64,000 nucleotides of DNA, from positions 682,001 to 746,000 of the forward strand of contig NZ_CP049259.1 in assembly GCF_011047315.1 (NCBI RefSeq). Reading direction: 5' to 3'. This document shows, piece after piece, positions 27,356-36,940 of the stretch (the first letter of the stretch is position 1; every line of letters begins with the position of its first letter). Under the pieces are notes generated by a model that did not search any database, was not told the origin of the DNA, and worked only from the letters and a program-made list of their open reading frames with translations. The translations under genes were made by a program, and so were the position numbers. This DNA comes from Altererythrobacter sp. BO-6. GTDB taxonomy: Bacteria; Pseudomonadota; Alphaproteobacteria; Sphingomonadales; Sphingomonadaceae.

Positions 27356-28314
27356 GCCACTTCCCCTCGTTTCCCGAGTTGCGGATAGGCCTGTCGCAAC
27401 TGCGCGGCGAGTTGTGCGGCCGCGGCGGACAGCGGATCGCCCGCAGATCGGGCAATGTCCGACAATAATGTGAACCCAAGCTGCGGATCGAGTGCGAGCG
27501 TATGCCGCAGCGCCTCCCAGCGGGTGTGATCGTGCCCTTTGCGGGCGTGTCGGCCGATGGCAGCGGCGGCGTCGGTGCGGCCCATCGCCCCCAGTACCGC
27601 GATCGCCATTTCGTGCTGGCTGGCGCGCTTGTCGCCGCTCGATTGCATCAGCAGCTCTCCACCCGGATAGGCGAATTCGCGGGTTGGCTCGGGTTGCTCG
27701 GGCACACGGGTCAGCTGCAGCGTCACAAGCCGGCCATGCACGCTTTCAACCTGGCGGCACATCGCTTCGCCCTCGATGGTAATGCGGTCGCCAACCTGCC
27801 AGTCGCAAGCTTCAGCATCAATTGCAGCCGATGTCGTCCTGTCTTCCGCAATCCGGAAGATCCGGCCCGCTCCCGCCCCGGCCAGGACGATTTCATGTTG
27901 GACCCGGTCGGAGAACACAGCAGAACGGGCTTCGGCCGGCGCATCAATCCGGGCATAGGACGATACCGCCAGCGCCGCTCCTCGCTCAGCCGCGATCTGC
28001 ACCATGGAATATCCCCCGGCATGGTGGTGGCGCGCCGGGATTTGCGCCAGGGGATGCTCGCGCAAGGTCGCCACGAGGCCGGCACTCCAGTCGGCAACGA
28101 AGTCCTGCGCTTTCCCGACTGAGCGAAACAGCTCGCCAAGCACAGGCAATCTGTCCACGTCCTCACCGCCCGCAAAGCGGCGAAATTCGGCAAGAATAGC
28201 GCTTGTGCCATCGAGCGCCAGCCAGCGCTGCCGCGTTTCTGCCATCGCCTGGCGCGAGCGGCGCTGCGCGGCACGATCGCCACGAAGCGCCGCAATTCGG
28301 GGATCGATCCGCAA
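27343..28314 (-). CDS. Uncharacterised protein with helical-repeat C-terminus (peptide operon)
   Basis: A 323-residue protein of unknown family. The N-terminal 80 residues are helical and basic, the middle (about 90-225) is mostly beta and contains IPARHHHAGGYSMVQI, and the C-terminus (about 240-310) looks like HEAT-type helical pairs (EMAIAVLGAMGRTDAAAAIG, then HTRWEALRHTLALDPQLG). Start is TTG 28314 with AGGA 8 bases before it; an ATG alternative is at 28245. It lies 23 bp after the peptide gene and overlaps the cupin-like gene. Could be a scaffold or recognition protein for the peptide. Confidence 0.65.
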   Translation of the reverse strand: MRIDPRIAALRGDRAAQRRSRQAMAETRQRWLALDGTSAILAEFRRFAGGEDVDRLPVLGELFRSVGKAQDFVADWSAGLVATLREHPLAQIPARHHHAGGYSMVQIAAERGAALAVSSYARIDAPAEARSAVFSDRVQHEIVLAGAGAGRIFRIAEDRTTSAAIDAEACDWQVGDRITIEGEAMCRQVESVHGRLVTLQLTRVPEQPEPTREFAYPGGELLMQSSGDKRASQHEMAIAVLGAMGRTDAAAAIGRHARKGHDHTRWEALRHTLALDPQLGFTLLSDIARSAGDPLSAAAAQLAAQLRQAYPQLGKRGEVACPV

Positions 28315-28337
28315 CTCAACAGTCCTGAGCGAACGTG

Positions 28338-28484
28338 TCAGCGGGTGATGACATCGTAGACGTAGACCATGATCGCCACGATCGTATCGTCATAATTTGC
28401 CGCGAGTTGCGTTGCGCTGCCATAAAGACCAGTGGCAAGGTCAAGTCCGGGGAGCGAGTTCAAATCGATTTGCGGAATATTCAT
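28338..28484 (-). CDS. 48-residue peptide, possible modified-peptide precursor
   Basis: A 48-codon gene starting ATG 28484 with GGAG eight bases upstream. The first half, MNIPQIDLNSLPGLDLATG, is polar and leader-like; the second half has ANYDDTIVAIMVYVYDVITR, rich in aliphatic and Tyr residues. It has no Cys and is too short and too polar for a normal membrane protein. It heads a tight unit with two unrecognised proteins, one cupin-like, all on the minus strand. A RiPP-type precursor is a reasonable guess; a small structural partner of the 323-residue protein is the alternative. Confidence 0.6.
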   Translation of the reverse strand: MNIPQIDLNSLPGLDLATGLYGSATQLAANYDDTIVAIMVYVYDVITR

Positions 28485-28611
28485 AAGTTAGTCTCCACGC
28501 TAAACGCACCCGGCATGACTGCCGCGGTGGCCTGCGCAGAATGGCCGAGCCCACCCTCGCTAAGAAGTTAAAAGATTGTAATAACACGATTAACTCGGAA
28601 CCAGGATCGCA

Positions 28612-29070
28612 ATGCCTACTCCCCTACCTCCCTTTGATCCCAAGCAGGCGGCTGGATTTTTCTTCCGCCATGGTCACACCGGCTGGCTCGGGCTGCGCTA
28701 CAGCGATCACGGGGATGACTGGGTCGAGCTGGAACTGCCGTGGCGCGAAGACTTGCTGGGGGAAGAGGAGCGCCATGTGCTGGCTTCAGGCCCGATCATC
28801 AGCCTGCTCGACATGGCATCGGGCATGAGCATCTGGACTGCGAGCAAGGTCTTCTCGCCGGTCGCCACGCTTGATCTGAGAGTGGACTATCAACGCCCGG
28901 CAAGGGAGCGCAGCGCGGTAAAGGGTCGTGTCGAGTGTTATCGCCGCACCCGCTCCGCCGCCTTCGTCCGCGGAATCGCCTATGACGAGGATCCGGCCGA
29001 TCCGGTGGCAACCATGGCTGGCGTATTCATGACCATTGCAAGGGATCCGCGCAGTGCCAGCCAAGCATGA
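28612..29070 (+). CDS. Hotdog-fold thioesterase (PaaI-like)
   Basis: A 152-residue PaaI-type hotdog protein, expected to hydrolyse acyl-CoA thioesters. The segment LASGPIISLLDMASGMSIWTA is the central helix with the catalytic Asp, and PVATLDLRVDYQRPARERSAVKG is the following strand. A second hotdog gene overlaps its 3' end, so the two may form a heteromer or act in sequence. Divergent from the peptide operon. Confidence 0.82.
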   Translation: MPTPLPPFDPKQAAGFFFRHGHTGWLGLRYSDHGDDWVELELPWREDLLGEEERHVLASGPIISLLDMASGMSIWTASKVFSPVATLDLRVDYQRPARERSAVKGRVECYRRTRSAAFVRGIAYDEDPADPVATMAGVFMTIARDPRSASQA

Positions 29071-29470
29071 TCTCGAACGCTACCTGACGGCCTATGCGCG
29101 GTCACTGGGGATTGAGCCGCACGACATCGAAGACGGCATGCCTGTGCTCAAGATCGCGTTCAGCGGTGTTGTCGAGGGCAGGCCGGGCGCACTTCACGGC
29201 GGCGCAACCAGCGGCTTGCTGGAGACGGCGGGCTATGCCGCGCTCAGAGCGCGGTTGCAGCGCGACGGGCGCAACCCGCAGCTGAAGCCGATCAACATTA
29301 CCGTCCAGTTCCTGAGCGCGGGGAAGCAGAAGGTCACTTACGCCAAGGGCCGGATCACGCGGCTGGGGCGGCGCAATGCGAACGTGTCGGTAGAGGCGTG
29401 GCAGGACGATCGCGAACGGCCGATTGCGACCGCTATCATGAACATATTGATGGCCGACCGCGAGGGTTAA
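29054..29470 (+). CDS. Hotdog-fold thioesterase (PaaI-like)
   Basis: A 138-residue second PaaI-type protein. GRPGALHGGATSGLLETAGYAAL is the HGG signature followed by the acidic helix residue, and LKPINITVQFLSAGKQKVTYAKG the next strands. GTG 29054 is preferred over TTG 29036; it lies 17 bp before the upstream stop, a coupled arrangement. The TAA overlaps the stop of the convergent penicillin-binding protein. Confidence 0.82.
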   Translation: MPAKHDLERYLTAYARSLGIEPHDIEDGMPVLKIAFSGVVEGRPGALHGGATSGLLETAGYAALRARLQRDGRNPQLKPINITVQFLSAGKQKVTYAKGRITRLGRRNANVSVEAWQDDRERPIATAIMNILMADREG

Positions 29471-31641
29471 CGTTCGACCGGTTCCAGCTTCAAACCATCC
29501 TCGGTCAGCCTGACTTCGACCGGCACACCTTCAACTTCAGTTGTCACTCGCAAGCCATCCTGCTCGATCGAAAGCGTCGATCCGTTCTCATCGATCGGGA
29601 TATCCTGTAGGCCGTCGATATCGAGCGGCTGGATCGGGCCTTCCGGGTCAGGGGCCTCGACAGGTTCGGCAGCTGTGGTGTCGGCCAGGGCATTGCGCAT
29701 GAAATCGCGCCAGATCCGCGCAGGCAGGCCGCCCCCGGACACGCCGTTAAGCGGGGAATTGTCATCATTGCCGACCCACACCCCGACCACCAGGTCCCCG
29801 GCATAGCCGACGAACAGCGCATCGCGATGGTCCTGCGTCGTGCCGGTCTTGCCGAAGTTGGGGGCTGACAGCATCGCCGCCCTTCCCGTCCCGCGATTGA
29901 TGGCGCTGCGCAGCAGGCGCTCCATGTCATTGTGAGTACGGCTGGAGAAGCGCGACTGGCCATCGAACAACCATTCGATCCAGCCCGGTTCCTCGCGCGG
30001 GAAGGCATGCGGTTCAACCGGATAGGCATTGGCAGCCACTGCGGCATAGGCGCTGGTCAGTTCGAGCAGCGTCATAGTGGACGTGCCCAGCGCCAGGCTG
30101 GGATCGCCTTCCGGCAGATCGGATGTCACGCCGAGGTCGCGTGCGGTGGCAATCACCCGCTTACTGCCGACCTGGTTGAGCAAGCGCACTGCCGCGACAT
30201 TGCTCGACCGGGCAAAGGCATCCTCAAGCGTGATGCTATCGGAATAGGCATCGCGCGAATTCTTCGGACGATACGAGCCGGTCAGGATCGGCGAATTGTC
30301 GATCTTGTCGGTCGGCTTCATCCCGGCGCGCAAGGCAGCGAGGTAGACGAACAGCTTGAAGGTGGAGCCGGGCTGGCGGCGCGCCTGCGTGGCGCGGTTG
30401 AACGGTGAATTCCGGTAGTCCTTGCCCCCGATCATCGCCACCACTTCGCCGTTCGGGCGCATTGCCACCAGCGCCACCTGCGCTTTGCCCAGTGGCGCGC
30501 GCGAGACGACCCGCCCGGCGATCCCCTGCAACCGCGCGTCAAGCGTGGTGGTGAGGTTCAGCTTGGCATAGCTCGCTTCGGCATCCTTGCGCGCAATCGG
30601 CAGCGCCCAGTCAGCGAAATAGGTACCGGTGGGTAGGCGGTTGCGGGTCCGCACATCCAGCCGCGGCGCACGCAGCGAAGCGGCGCGCTGCTCGGTCAGG
30701 TAGCCTTCCTCGACCATCGCCGCGAGCACCAGCCTCATCCGCTCGCGCGCGAGTTCGTAATTCCTGGTCGGCGCCAGGCGCGAGGGAGCCTTGAGCAAGC
30801 CCGCCAGCATTGCCGCCTGCTCAGGGCGCAGTTTTTCCGGCTGGCGGTAGAAGTAATGCAGGCTGGCCGCGCGCAGGCCATACTGGTTGTCGCCGAAATA
30901 GGCGTTGGAGAGGTAGCGCGAGAGAATCTCGTCCTTGGTCAGCCATGCCTCCAGCCAGAATGCGATCAGCGCTTCACGCGCCTTGCGGGTCAGTGTCTGT
31001 TCCGGCGTCAGGAAGGTGAACTTGGCCAGCTGCTGGGTGATGGTGCTGCCTCCGCCCACCCCGGTCCAGGCGGCCCGGGCGATGCCGCGCGGATCGACGC
31101 CCCAATGGCTGTAGAAGCGGCGGTCCTCGATCGCGAGGAATGCCCCCACTACGTGATCGGGCAACTTGCTGGCGTCCACCGGCGCTTCAACCGAGGCACC
31201 GCTGCGCGCAATCGGTGTACCATCCGATGCCAGCAGGGTGATTTGCGGTGGCGCAATCGGTTCAAGCGACTTTCCGAGCGGCGCGGTTATCGCCAGCCAC
31301 GCGACCAACGCGATGAACAACGCCAGGATCGCGGCGACAATCCGCACCGCCCACCAGCGCTTGCGCCGGCCGCGCCAATGGGCGGGCTGCCAAAATCGGG
31401 TCTCCGGCTCTTGCCAACGTTCGCCGAAGCGCGGGGGGGCGATCGTCTCCTTGCGTTTCCAGAAGTGCCAGCGCCGCTTGCGCGGGGCGGCCGGGTCCCA
31501 GTCGAACCTCTCGTCGAAATCGTCGAGCGCGCTGCCATAGGGGTCTTGCAGCGCATAAAAGCCCGCTTCCGGGCGATCATCCCAATCGCGCGAACGGGCA
31601 GACTTGGTTCGACGGGGGGATCGAAGCCAGGCGAACATCAT
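29467..31641 (-). CDS. Bifunctional penicillin-binding protein (class A)
   Basis: A 724-residue peptidoglycan synthase. A cytoplasmic basic region of about 95 residues precedes one membrane helix (AVRIVAAILALFIALVAWLA). The glycosyltransferase domain (GT51) shows AIEDRRFYSHWGVDPRGI with the catalytic Glu and GGGSTITQQLAK. The transpeptidase has RQPGSTFKLFVY (SxxK), RSSN (SxN) and NFGKTGTTQDHRDALFVG (KTG). The unusual aromatic and basic N-terminal extension (RWHFWKRKE, RGRRKRWWAVR) and an acidic C-terminal tail are notable. Likely PBP1A-like. Confidence 0.92.
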   Translation of the reverse strand: MMFAWLRSPRRTKSARSRDWDDRPEAGFYALQDPYGSALDDFDERFDWDPAAPRKRRWHFWKRKETIAPPRFGERWQEPETRFWQPAHWRGRRKRWWAVRIVAAILALFIALVAWLAITAPLGKSLEPIAPPQITLLASDGTPIARSGASVEAPVDASKLPDHVVGAFLAIEDRRFYSHWGVDPRGIARAAWTGVGGGSTITQQLAKFTFLTPEQTLTRKAREALIAFWLEAWLTKDEILSRYLSNAYFGDNQYGLRAASLHYFYRQPEKLRPEQAAMLAGLLKAPSRLAPTRNYELARERMRLVLAAMVEEGYLTEQRAASLRAPRLDVRTRNRLPTGTYFADWALPIARKDAEASYAKLNLTTTLDARLQGIAGRVVSRAPLGKAQVALVAMRPNGEVVAMIGGKDYRNSPFNRATQARRQPGSTFKLFVYLAALRAGMKPTDKIDNSPILTGSYRPKNSRDAYSDSITLEDAFARSSNVAAVRLLNQVGSKRVIATARDLGVTSDLPEGDPSLALGTSTMTLLELTSAYAAVAANAYPVEPHAFPREEPGWIEWLFDGQSRFSSRTHNDMERLLRSAINRGTGRAAMLSAPNFGKTGTTQDHRDALFVGYAGDLVVGVWVGNDDNSPLNGVSGGGLPARIWRDFMRNALADTTAAEPVEAPDPEGPIQPLDIDGLQDIPIDENGSTLSIEQDGLRVTTEVEGVPVEVRLTEDGLKLEPVER

Positions 31642-31707
31642 ACTGTGTTAGCCAATTAATACAGCGATGGCGAGCAATTTCTCGGGCCTTGAAGCCGAGC
31701 GTCCAGA

Positions 31708-32700
31708 TCAGAGCTTCTTAGCCGCGCTTTCAGGCAGGTCTTCGTTGAAGACGCGCTGATAGTATTCGCTCACCAGCGTGCGCTCCGCCTCGTCGCACTT
31801 GTTGAGGAAGCTGAGCCGGAACGCAAAGCCGATCGATTTGAAAATCTCGGCATTCTGCGCCCAGGTCATCACCGTGCGCGGGCTCATCACCGTCGAGATA
31901 TCGCCGTTCATGAAGCCCTGCCGGGTGAGATCGGCGACCTTGACCATGTTGGCGATGGTCTTGTCATCGGTTTCCGGGCTCTTGGTCTTGACGATTTCCT
32001 GCTCGACCTCGGGCGCGAGATAATTGAGCGCGACCACGATATTCCAGCGGTCCATCTGCGCCTGGTTGATCGCCTGCGTGCCGTGATAGAGCCCACTGGT
32101 GTCACCCAGCCCGACCGTGTTGGTGGTCGCAAACAGGCGGAAATATTTGTTCGGCGTGATCACCTTGTTCTGGTCAAGCAGGGTCAGCGCGCCTTGCGCT
32201 TCCAGCACGCGCTGGATCACGAACATCACGTCCGGCCGGCCCGCGTCATATTCGTCAAAGGTCAATGCGACCGGGTGCTGCAGCGCCCAGGGCAGGATGC
32301 CTTCCTTGAATTCGGTCACCTGCAAACCGTCGCGCAGCACGATCGCATCGCGACCGACCAGGTCGATACGGCTGATATGCGCATCAAGGTTCACGCGGAC
32401 GCTGGGCCATTTCAGGCGCGCTGCGACCTGTTCAATATGGGTCGATTTGCCGGTACCGTGATAGCCCTGCACCATTACCCGGCGGTTGTGCGCAAAGCCG
32501 GCCAGGATCGCCAGCGTGGTGTCCGGATCGAACACATAGCTGGGGTCGACTTCCGGAACGCGCTCGTCCGCAAGGCTGAAGGCGGGCACCTGCCAGTCGA
32601 CATCGATCCCGAACGCGTCACGGACGTCGATCGTCGTGTCGGGCGCGGCGAAGAGCGTGTTGGCGGTGCCGTCGTAATCGGATTGCATCAGGTTTTGCAT
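31708..32700 (-). CDS. cobS: CobS-type AAA+ ATPase
   Basis: A 330-residue AAA+ protein matching the CobS subunit of aerobic cobaltochelatase. Walker A is [17 protein letters not shown] (about residues 77-93), Walker [18 protein letters not shown], and sensor region [14 protein letters not shown]. Sphingomonads often keep cobS beside a J-domain gene even where cobalamin synthesis is absent; the partner cobT is not in this window. ATG 32700 chosen because MQNLMQ precedes the conserved part. Here an oxygenase and a GST gene separate it from the J-domain gene. Confidence 0.88.
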   Translation of the reverse strand: MQNLMQSDYDGTANTLFAAPDTTIDVRDAFGIDVDWQVPAFSLADERVPEVDPSYVFDPDTTLAILAGFAHNRRVMVQGYHGTGKSTHIEQVAARLKWPSVRVNLDAHISRIDLVGRDAIVLRDGLQVTEFKEGILPWALQHPVALTFDEYDAGRPDVMFVIQRVLEAQGALTLLDQNKVITPNKYFRLFATTNTVGLGDTSGLYHGTQAINQAQMDRWNIVVALNYLAPEVEQEIVKTKSPETDDKTIANMVKVADLTRQGFMNGDISTVMSPRTVMTWAQNAEIFKSIGFAFRLSFLNKCDEAERTLVSEYYQRVFNEDLPESAAKKL

Positions 32701-32792
32701 CGTGCCGCAACGCCTAGACGGGAGTGATGGCTGCTGCAAGCGCCCAGCCGCCAACATTTTCATTAGGCTCACAATCGGTATATTGATGCGCG

Positions 32793-33638
32793 ATGCCGCC
32801 GCCCGATCCGATCGAGAAACTGCGCCTGAGCCTCGTCGAGCGGGTCCGTGGCGTGTTCAACGATACCTCTGCCGGGCAGCAACCGGTGCCAGTGTCGGAC
32901 GATGCCCTGTTCGAGCGCGATTCGCCGATCCGGCTGGTCCATGCCGATATTGTCGGGATGATGGTGGGGGGTATCCGCGCGCTGCTGCTGCAGATGCTTC
33001 ATCCCGCGGCATTGCAGGGCGTGCTCGACCATTCCAATTTCCGCGAGGACATGCATGGGCGGCTGCGCCGCACCGCACGCTTTATCGCCGTCACCACCTT
33101 CGGCCACCGCGACGAAGCAATGAAGGCGATCGAGCGGGTCAACCGCATCCATTCGCAAGTGGCGGGAACACTACCCGACGGCGCGCCCTATTCGGCCACC
33201 GATCCGCGGACGCTGGCCTGGGTTCACGTGACCGAAGCCAGCAGTTTCCTGGCGGGGTACAAGCGCCATGTCCGGCCAGATATGCCGGGACATGAACAGG
33301 ATGAGTATTACAGGCAGTTCGCGGTGATAGCGCGGGCGCTGGGTGCCGATCCCGTACCCACCAGCCGCAATGAGGCGGAAGAGCTTTTCCGCGAGCTGAG
33401 GGAGGATTTGCGCACGTCTCCCGCCGCGCGCGAAGTCGCACAACTTGTGCTGACGCAGCGCGCGCCGGGAACCCCGCCCGGCCTGCAAGCGATGCTGGGT
33501 GCCGATGCGGTCGAAATGTTGCCGCCGTTTGCGCGCACGATGCTGGGCCTGACCCGCCCGGGAATTGCCGCCCTGCCCGCGCGGGCGGCGACCTGGAGCA
33601 TGGGCAAGACGCTGCGCTGGGCATTCAGGCAGGACTGA
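32793..33638 (+). CDS. MpaB-type oxygenase (DUF2236)
   Basis: A 281-residue protein of the DUF2236 / MpaB-Lcp group of haem oxygenases, known from latex-clearing protein and rubber or farnesyl-chain cleavage. Typical segments are [33 protein letters not shown] (possible haem-ligand region) and [17 protein letters not shown]. Substrate unknown. Followed 27 bp later by a GST gene, which may share its transcript. Confidence 0.8.
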   Translation: MPPPDPIEKLRLSLVERVRGVFNDTSAGQQPVPVSDDALFERDSPIRLVHADIVGMMVGGIRALLLQMLHPAALQGVLDHSNFREDMHGRLRRTARFIAVTTFGHRDEAMKAIERVNRIHSQVAGTLPDGAPYSATDPRTLAWVHVTEASSFLAGYKRHVRPDMPGHEQDEYYRQFAVIARALGADPVPTSRNEAEELFRELREDLRTSPAAREVAQLVLTQRAPGTPPGLQAMLGADAVEMLPPFARTMLGLTRPGIAALPARAATWSMGKTLRWAFRQD

Positions 33639-33665
33639 GCGGGCAAACCGGGAGAGACAGACGAA

Positions 33666-34289
33666 ATGGCCGAATTCACATTCTATACCGTCGCGATGAG
33701 CCGCGGGCAGATTGCGCGCTGGGCCCTGCACGAATCGGGCGCGGACTACGAGCAGCAGGTGTTCACCTGGGAATCGCGCCCGCCCTCATTCACGGCGATC
33801 AATCCGATGAACAAGGTGCCCGCATTGGTGCATCACCATGGCGGGCATGACCACGTCGTGACCGAATGCGCGGCAATCTGTCATTACCTGGCCGAGACAC
33901 ATCCGGATACCGGACTGCTGCCCGACACGCACGAGAAAGCGGCCTATTTCCGCTGGCTGTTCTTTGCGGCCGGACCTCTCGAACAGGCGGTGGTGGCGCG
34001 GGCCATGGGCTGGGAAGTGCCGGAGGGGCGCAGTGGGATGGCCGGTTTCGGATCGCTGGACCTCACGCTTGACGCGGTGGATGGTTGGCTCTCCGCCAAT
34101 GATCACGCCGCAGGCAGCCGGTTCACCATGGCCGACGTTTATCTGGGTAGCCAGTTTATCTGGGGCCTGCGCTTCGGCTCGATCCCCGAACGGCCGAGCT
34201 TCCGCGCCTATGTCGATCGGCTGGTACAGCGCCCCAAATACCTTGAAGGGCTGACAATCGACCAGACGCTGATCGAGGCGGGCGCTTAA
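33666..34289 (+). CDS. Glutathione S-transferase family protein
   Basis: A 207-residue GST. The thioredoxin-like N-domain begins FTFYTVAMSRGQIARWALHE and includes PMNKVPALV (cis-Pro) and VTECAAICHYLAETHP for glutathione binding; the C-domain is all helical (FTMADVYLGSQFIWGLRFG). It may support the upstream oxygenase by removing reactive products; this is inference. Convergent with the J-domain gene by 4 bp overlap. Confidence 0.88.
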   Translation: MAEFTFYTVAMSRGQIARWALHESGADYEQQVFTWESRPPSFTAINPMNKVPALVHHHGGHDHVVTECAAICHYLAETHPDTGLLPDTHEKAAYFRWLFFAAGPLEQAVVARAMGWEVPEGRSGMAGFGSLDLTLDAVDGWLSANDHAAGSRFTMADVYLGSQFIWGLRFGSIPERPSFRAYVDRLVQRPKYLEGLTIDQTLIEAGA

Positions 34290-34885
34290 GAAAAGGCGGA
34301 ACTTTTCCGCAGTAACTGATAGGCTTCCACGACATTGTTGAGCCGGTTTTCGAACTTGCGATCGCCGCCGTTGCGGTCCGGGTGATAGCGCCGCACCAGC
34401 TCCGAATAGCGCTGGCGCAGCCGCTTGCGATCCGTGTCGAGCCCCAGCCCCATGGTGTCGAGCGCGCGCGCTTCCTCGCGGCTGAAGCGGCCATCCATTG
34501 CCAGTTTCGCCTCGCGTTCGGCGCGGCTGCGGATCCCCCCTACCCGGGCGCTGATCGCATCGAGCGGATCTTCGAAGTCGGCCCAGCGCGGCATACCATC
34601 GACGCCCGCAGTGGGGCGGAAGCTAGGGCTCTCGGTCTTCCAGCCGGACGCGGGCGATTGCGCCTCGACGATTTCCTCCGCGCTCATCCCTTCGAACCAG
34701 TCATATTCCGAATTGAATTCGCGCACATGCTGCAGGCAGAACCAGCGATATTCGCCCGGCCCGTCGAAACCGCTGCTGCGATATCCGGGCGCACGGAATT
34801 CGCCCGCCTCATCGCAAGCGGGGTGCTCGCACACCCTGCCAGTGTCTTCGTAACGTCCGTGGAACCTGGTTTGCTTCACTAGCAT
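34286..34885 (-). CDS. J-domain protein (DnaJ-like)
   Basis: A 199-residue protein whose J domain lies at the C-terminus (about residues 140-199), with the Hsp70-stimulating HPD in RRYHPDRNGGDRKFEN. The N-terminal part has CEHPACDEAGEFRAP and an aromatic region WFCLQHVREFN, perhaps a small metal-binding module. This architecture is standard beside bolA and cobS in sphingomonads. Start ATG 34885 chosen; it is divergent from bolA. Confidence 0.85.
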   Translation of the reverse strand: MLVKQTRFHGRYEDTGRVCEHPACDEAGEFRAPGYRSSGFDGPGEYRWFCLQHVREFNSEYDWFEGMSAEEIVEAQSPASGWKTESPSFRPTAGVDGMPRWADFEDPLDAISARVGGIRSRAEREAKLAMDGRFSREEARALDTMGLGLDTDRKRLRQRYSELVRRYHPDRNGGDRKFENRLNNVVEAYQLLRKSSAFS

Positions 34886-34931
34886 AGGATGGGCATGGAC
34901 AAGCGCGAAGGGAACCCCCAAATTCAAAAGC

Positions 34932-35222
34932 ATGACCGGAACTGTTGCCCAGGAAATCGAGCGCCTGCTGCGTGCAGCGCTTAGCCCCACCCACCTCGAT
35001 GTGATCAATGATAGCGCGCATCATCATGGCCATTCGGGCGATGATGGCAGCGGCGAATCGCATTTCACCGTAGTGATCGAAAGCCCCGCATTCGAGGGCG
35101 TCTCGCGGCTCCAGCGCCAACGCATGGTCAATGCCGCGCTGGGCGACATTCCCGGCGAGCGGGTGCATGCCCTGGCAATCAGGGCGCGCGCACCGGGCGA
35201 GCACAAGGTGGACCAGACATGA
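34932..35222 (+). CDS. BolA-family protein
   Basis: A 96-residue BolA-like protein, which with a monothiol glutaredoxin binds a 2Fe-2S cluster. HHHGHSGDDGSGESHFTVVIESPAFEGVSRLQRQRMV is the core with the usual ligand His and the RQRMV segment. Its stop overlaps the pirin ATG (ATGA). Confidence 0.93.
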   Translation: MTGTVAQEIERLLRAALSPTHLDVINDSAHHHGHSGDDGSGESHFTVVIESPAFEGVSRLQRQRMVNAALGDIPGERVHALAIRARAPGEHKVDQT

Positions 35223-36097
35223 TCGAGCAGACCATTACCCCCACCACGCATGACCTTGGCCAGTTCGAGGTGCGGCGCGTGCTGCCCAAGCGCGAGCGGA
35301 CGATGGTCGGCCCGTTCATCTTCGTTGACCAGTTCGGCCCTTCGCAACTCGATCTCGGCAGCGGGATGGACGTGCGCCCGCATCCGCATATCAACCTGGC
35401 AACGGTTACATGGCTGTTTGAAGGCGCGATCGATCATCGCGACAGCCTGGGCAGCTTTTCCACGATCCGCCCCGGGCAGGTAAACCTGATGACCGCAGGC
35501 AGCGGCATCGTCCATTCGGAACGCTCGCCCGCCGAGGAACGCGCCACCGGGCCAAAACTCTACGGTATGCAGACCTGGCTTGCCCTGCCAGACGGGCGCG
35601 AGGAGATCGACCCGGCTTTCGAAGCGGTCACGGACTTGCCCGTGGTGGAGGACCAATGCGCCAAGGCCGTCGTCATCATGGGCGAGCTATGGGGCAAACG
35701 CGCGGCCACCACCACCTATGCCGACACGATCTATGCCGAAATCGTCCTTGCGCCGTCGGGCGCTTTACCGATCGAAGCCGAAGCGGACGAGCGTGCTGTG
35801 ATGCTGGTCGGCGGAGAGGCCAGTGTCGATGGGCAAGCGCTTGGCCTTTACGAACTCTCGGTGCTTGCGCCCGGCCGTACGATGACGCTTTCGAGCGAAC
35901 GCGGCGGGCGGATCATGCTGCTCGGCGGCGAAGCCTTCTCGACCCCGCGCCACGCTTGGTGGAACTTCGTCAGCTCCAGCCGCGAACGAATCCGGCAAGC
36001 GCGGGAGGACTGGAGCGCAGGGCGCTTCCCCAAGGTTCCGGGCGACGAGGAGGAATGGATCCCGATCCCCGAACAACCTTTGACACGCAGCGACTGA
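35219..36097 (+). CDS. Pirin family protein
   Basis: A 292-residue bicupin of the pirin family (iron-binding, quercetinase-like). Metal ligands are expected in MDVRPHPHINLATVTWLFEG and IDHRDSLGSF, with GSGIVHSERSPAEE after them. The function may be quercetin 2,3-dioxygenase or redox-linked regulation; not decided by sequence. Coupled to bolA. Confidence 0.88.
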   Translation: MIEQTITPTTHDLGQFEVRRVLPKRERTMVGPFIFVDQFGPSQLDLGSGMDVRPHPHINLATVTWLFEGAIDHRDSLGSFSTIRPGQVNLMTAGSGIVHSERSPAEERATGPKLYGMQTWLALPDGREEIDPAFEAVTDLPVVEDQCAKAVVIMGELWGKRAATTTYADTIYAEIVLAPSGALPIEAEADERAVMLVGGEASVDGQALGLYELSVLAPGRTMTLSSERGGRIMLLGGEAFSTPRHAWWNFVSSSRERIRQAREDWSAGRFPKVPGDEEEWIPIPEQPLTRSD

Positions 36098-36125
36098 AAC
36101 ACAGCGCCAAGGGAGAGACACAAAA

Positions 36126-36938
36126 ATGGATTTCAACGGCAAGGTGGTGTGGATCACCGGCGCATCCTCCGGCATCGGTGCGTCACTCGCGCGTGAATGG
36201 GCGAGCCGCGGCGCGCATATCATCCTCTCGGGCCGCGATGAAGCGCGCCTTGGCGAAGTGGCGGCGGATTGCGGCGAAGCGCTGGTGCTGCCGTTCGATG
36301 TGCGCGACGATGCCGCGCTGGCCGATGCGACCACCAAGGCGCTGGCATGGAAAGGCGGCGTCGATATCGCTGTGGCCAATGCCGGTGTCTCGCAGCGCAG
36401 CCAGGCGCTCAACACCGGCATGCAGGTCTATCGCGAGATCATCGATATCGACCTGACAGCGCAGATCGCCTTCACCCAAAGGTTGATCGGCCATATGGCC
36501 GAGCGAGGCTCAGGCAATTTGCTGTTTATCTCGTCCATCGCGGGCAAAGTCGGCGTGCCGATGCGCACCGCCTATTGCGCAGCGAAGTTTGGCCTCGCGG
36601 GCTATGCCGATGCGCTGCGGGCGGAACTGAGCAACAAGGGCGTGAATGTCCATGTCATCTACCCCGGCTCGATCGCGACCAATGTCAGCCGCAACGCCCT
36701 GACCTCCGACGGCAGCAAGCGTGGCCGCAGCGACAAGGCGATCGACCAGGGCATCCGTCCGGAAGATGCGGCGCGGACCATGATCGATGCCGTTGCCAAT
36801 GGCGAGCGAGAGATCATCGTCGCCGAAGGCATGGAACAGGCGATGGGCGAACTGCGCCGCACACCTGACCAGCTGTTCGACCAGGTCGCGGCAATGGTTG
36901 CCGCGGGCTATATCGAGAAGATGGAAGCGGAAAGCTGA
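36126..36938 (+). CDS. SDR-family oxidoreductase
   Basis: A 270-residue short-chain dehydrogenase. NAD(P)-binding TGASSGIG (residues 11-18), NAG in VANAGVSQRS, catalytic Ser in LLFISSIAGKVG and YxxxK as AYCAAKFGLAGYADAL. The substrate is unknown. Lies 28 bp after pirin and 2 bp before an alpha/beta hydrolase, so probably one transcript. Confidence 0.9.
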   Translation: MDFNGKVVWITGASSGIGASLAREWASRGAHIILSGRDEARLGEVAADCGEALVLPFDVRDDAALADATTKALAWKGGVDIAVANAGVSQRSQALNTGMQVYREIIDIDLTAQIAFTQRLIGHMAERGSGNLLFISSIAGKVGVPMRTAYCAAKFGLAGYADALRAELSNKGVNVHVIYPGSIATNVSRNALTSDGSKRGRSDKAIDQGIRPEDAARTMIDAVANGEREIIVAEGMEQAMGELRRTPDQLFDQVAAMVAAGYIEKMEAES

Positions 36939-36940
36939 CA

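Noticed and set aside
28338..28484. Treating the 48-codon frame as chance
   Set aside because: I considered this, but the ribosome site at proper distance, the tight link to two coding genes and balanced composition favour a real gene, so it is listed with moderate confidence.
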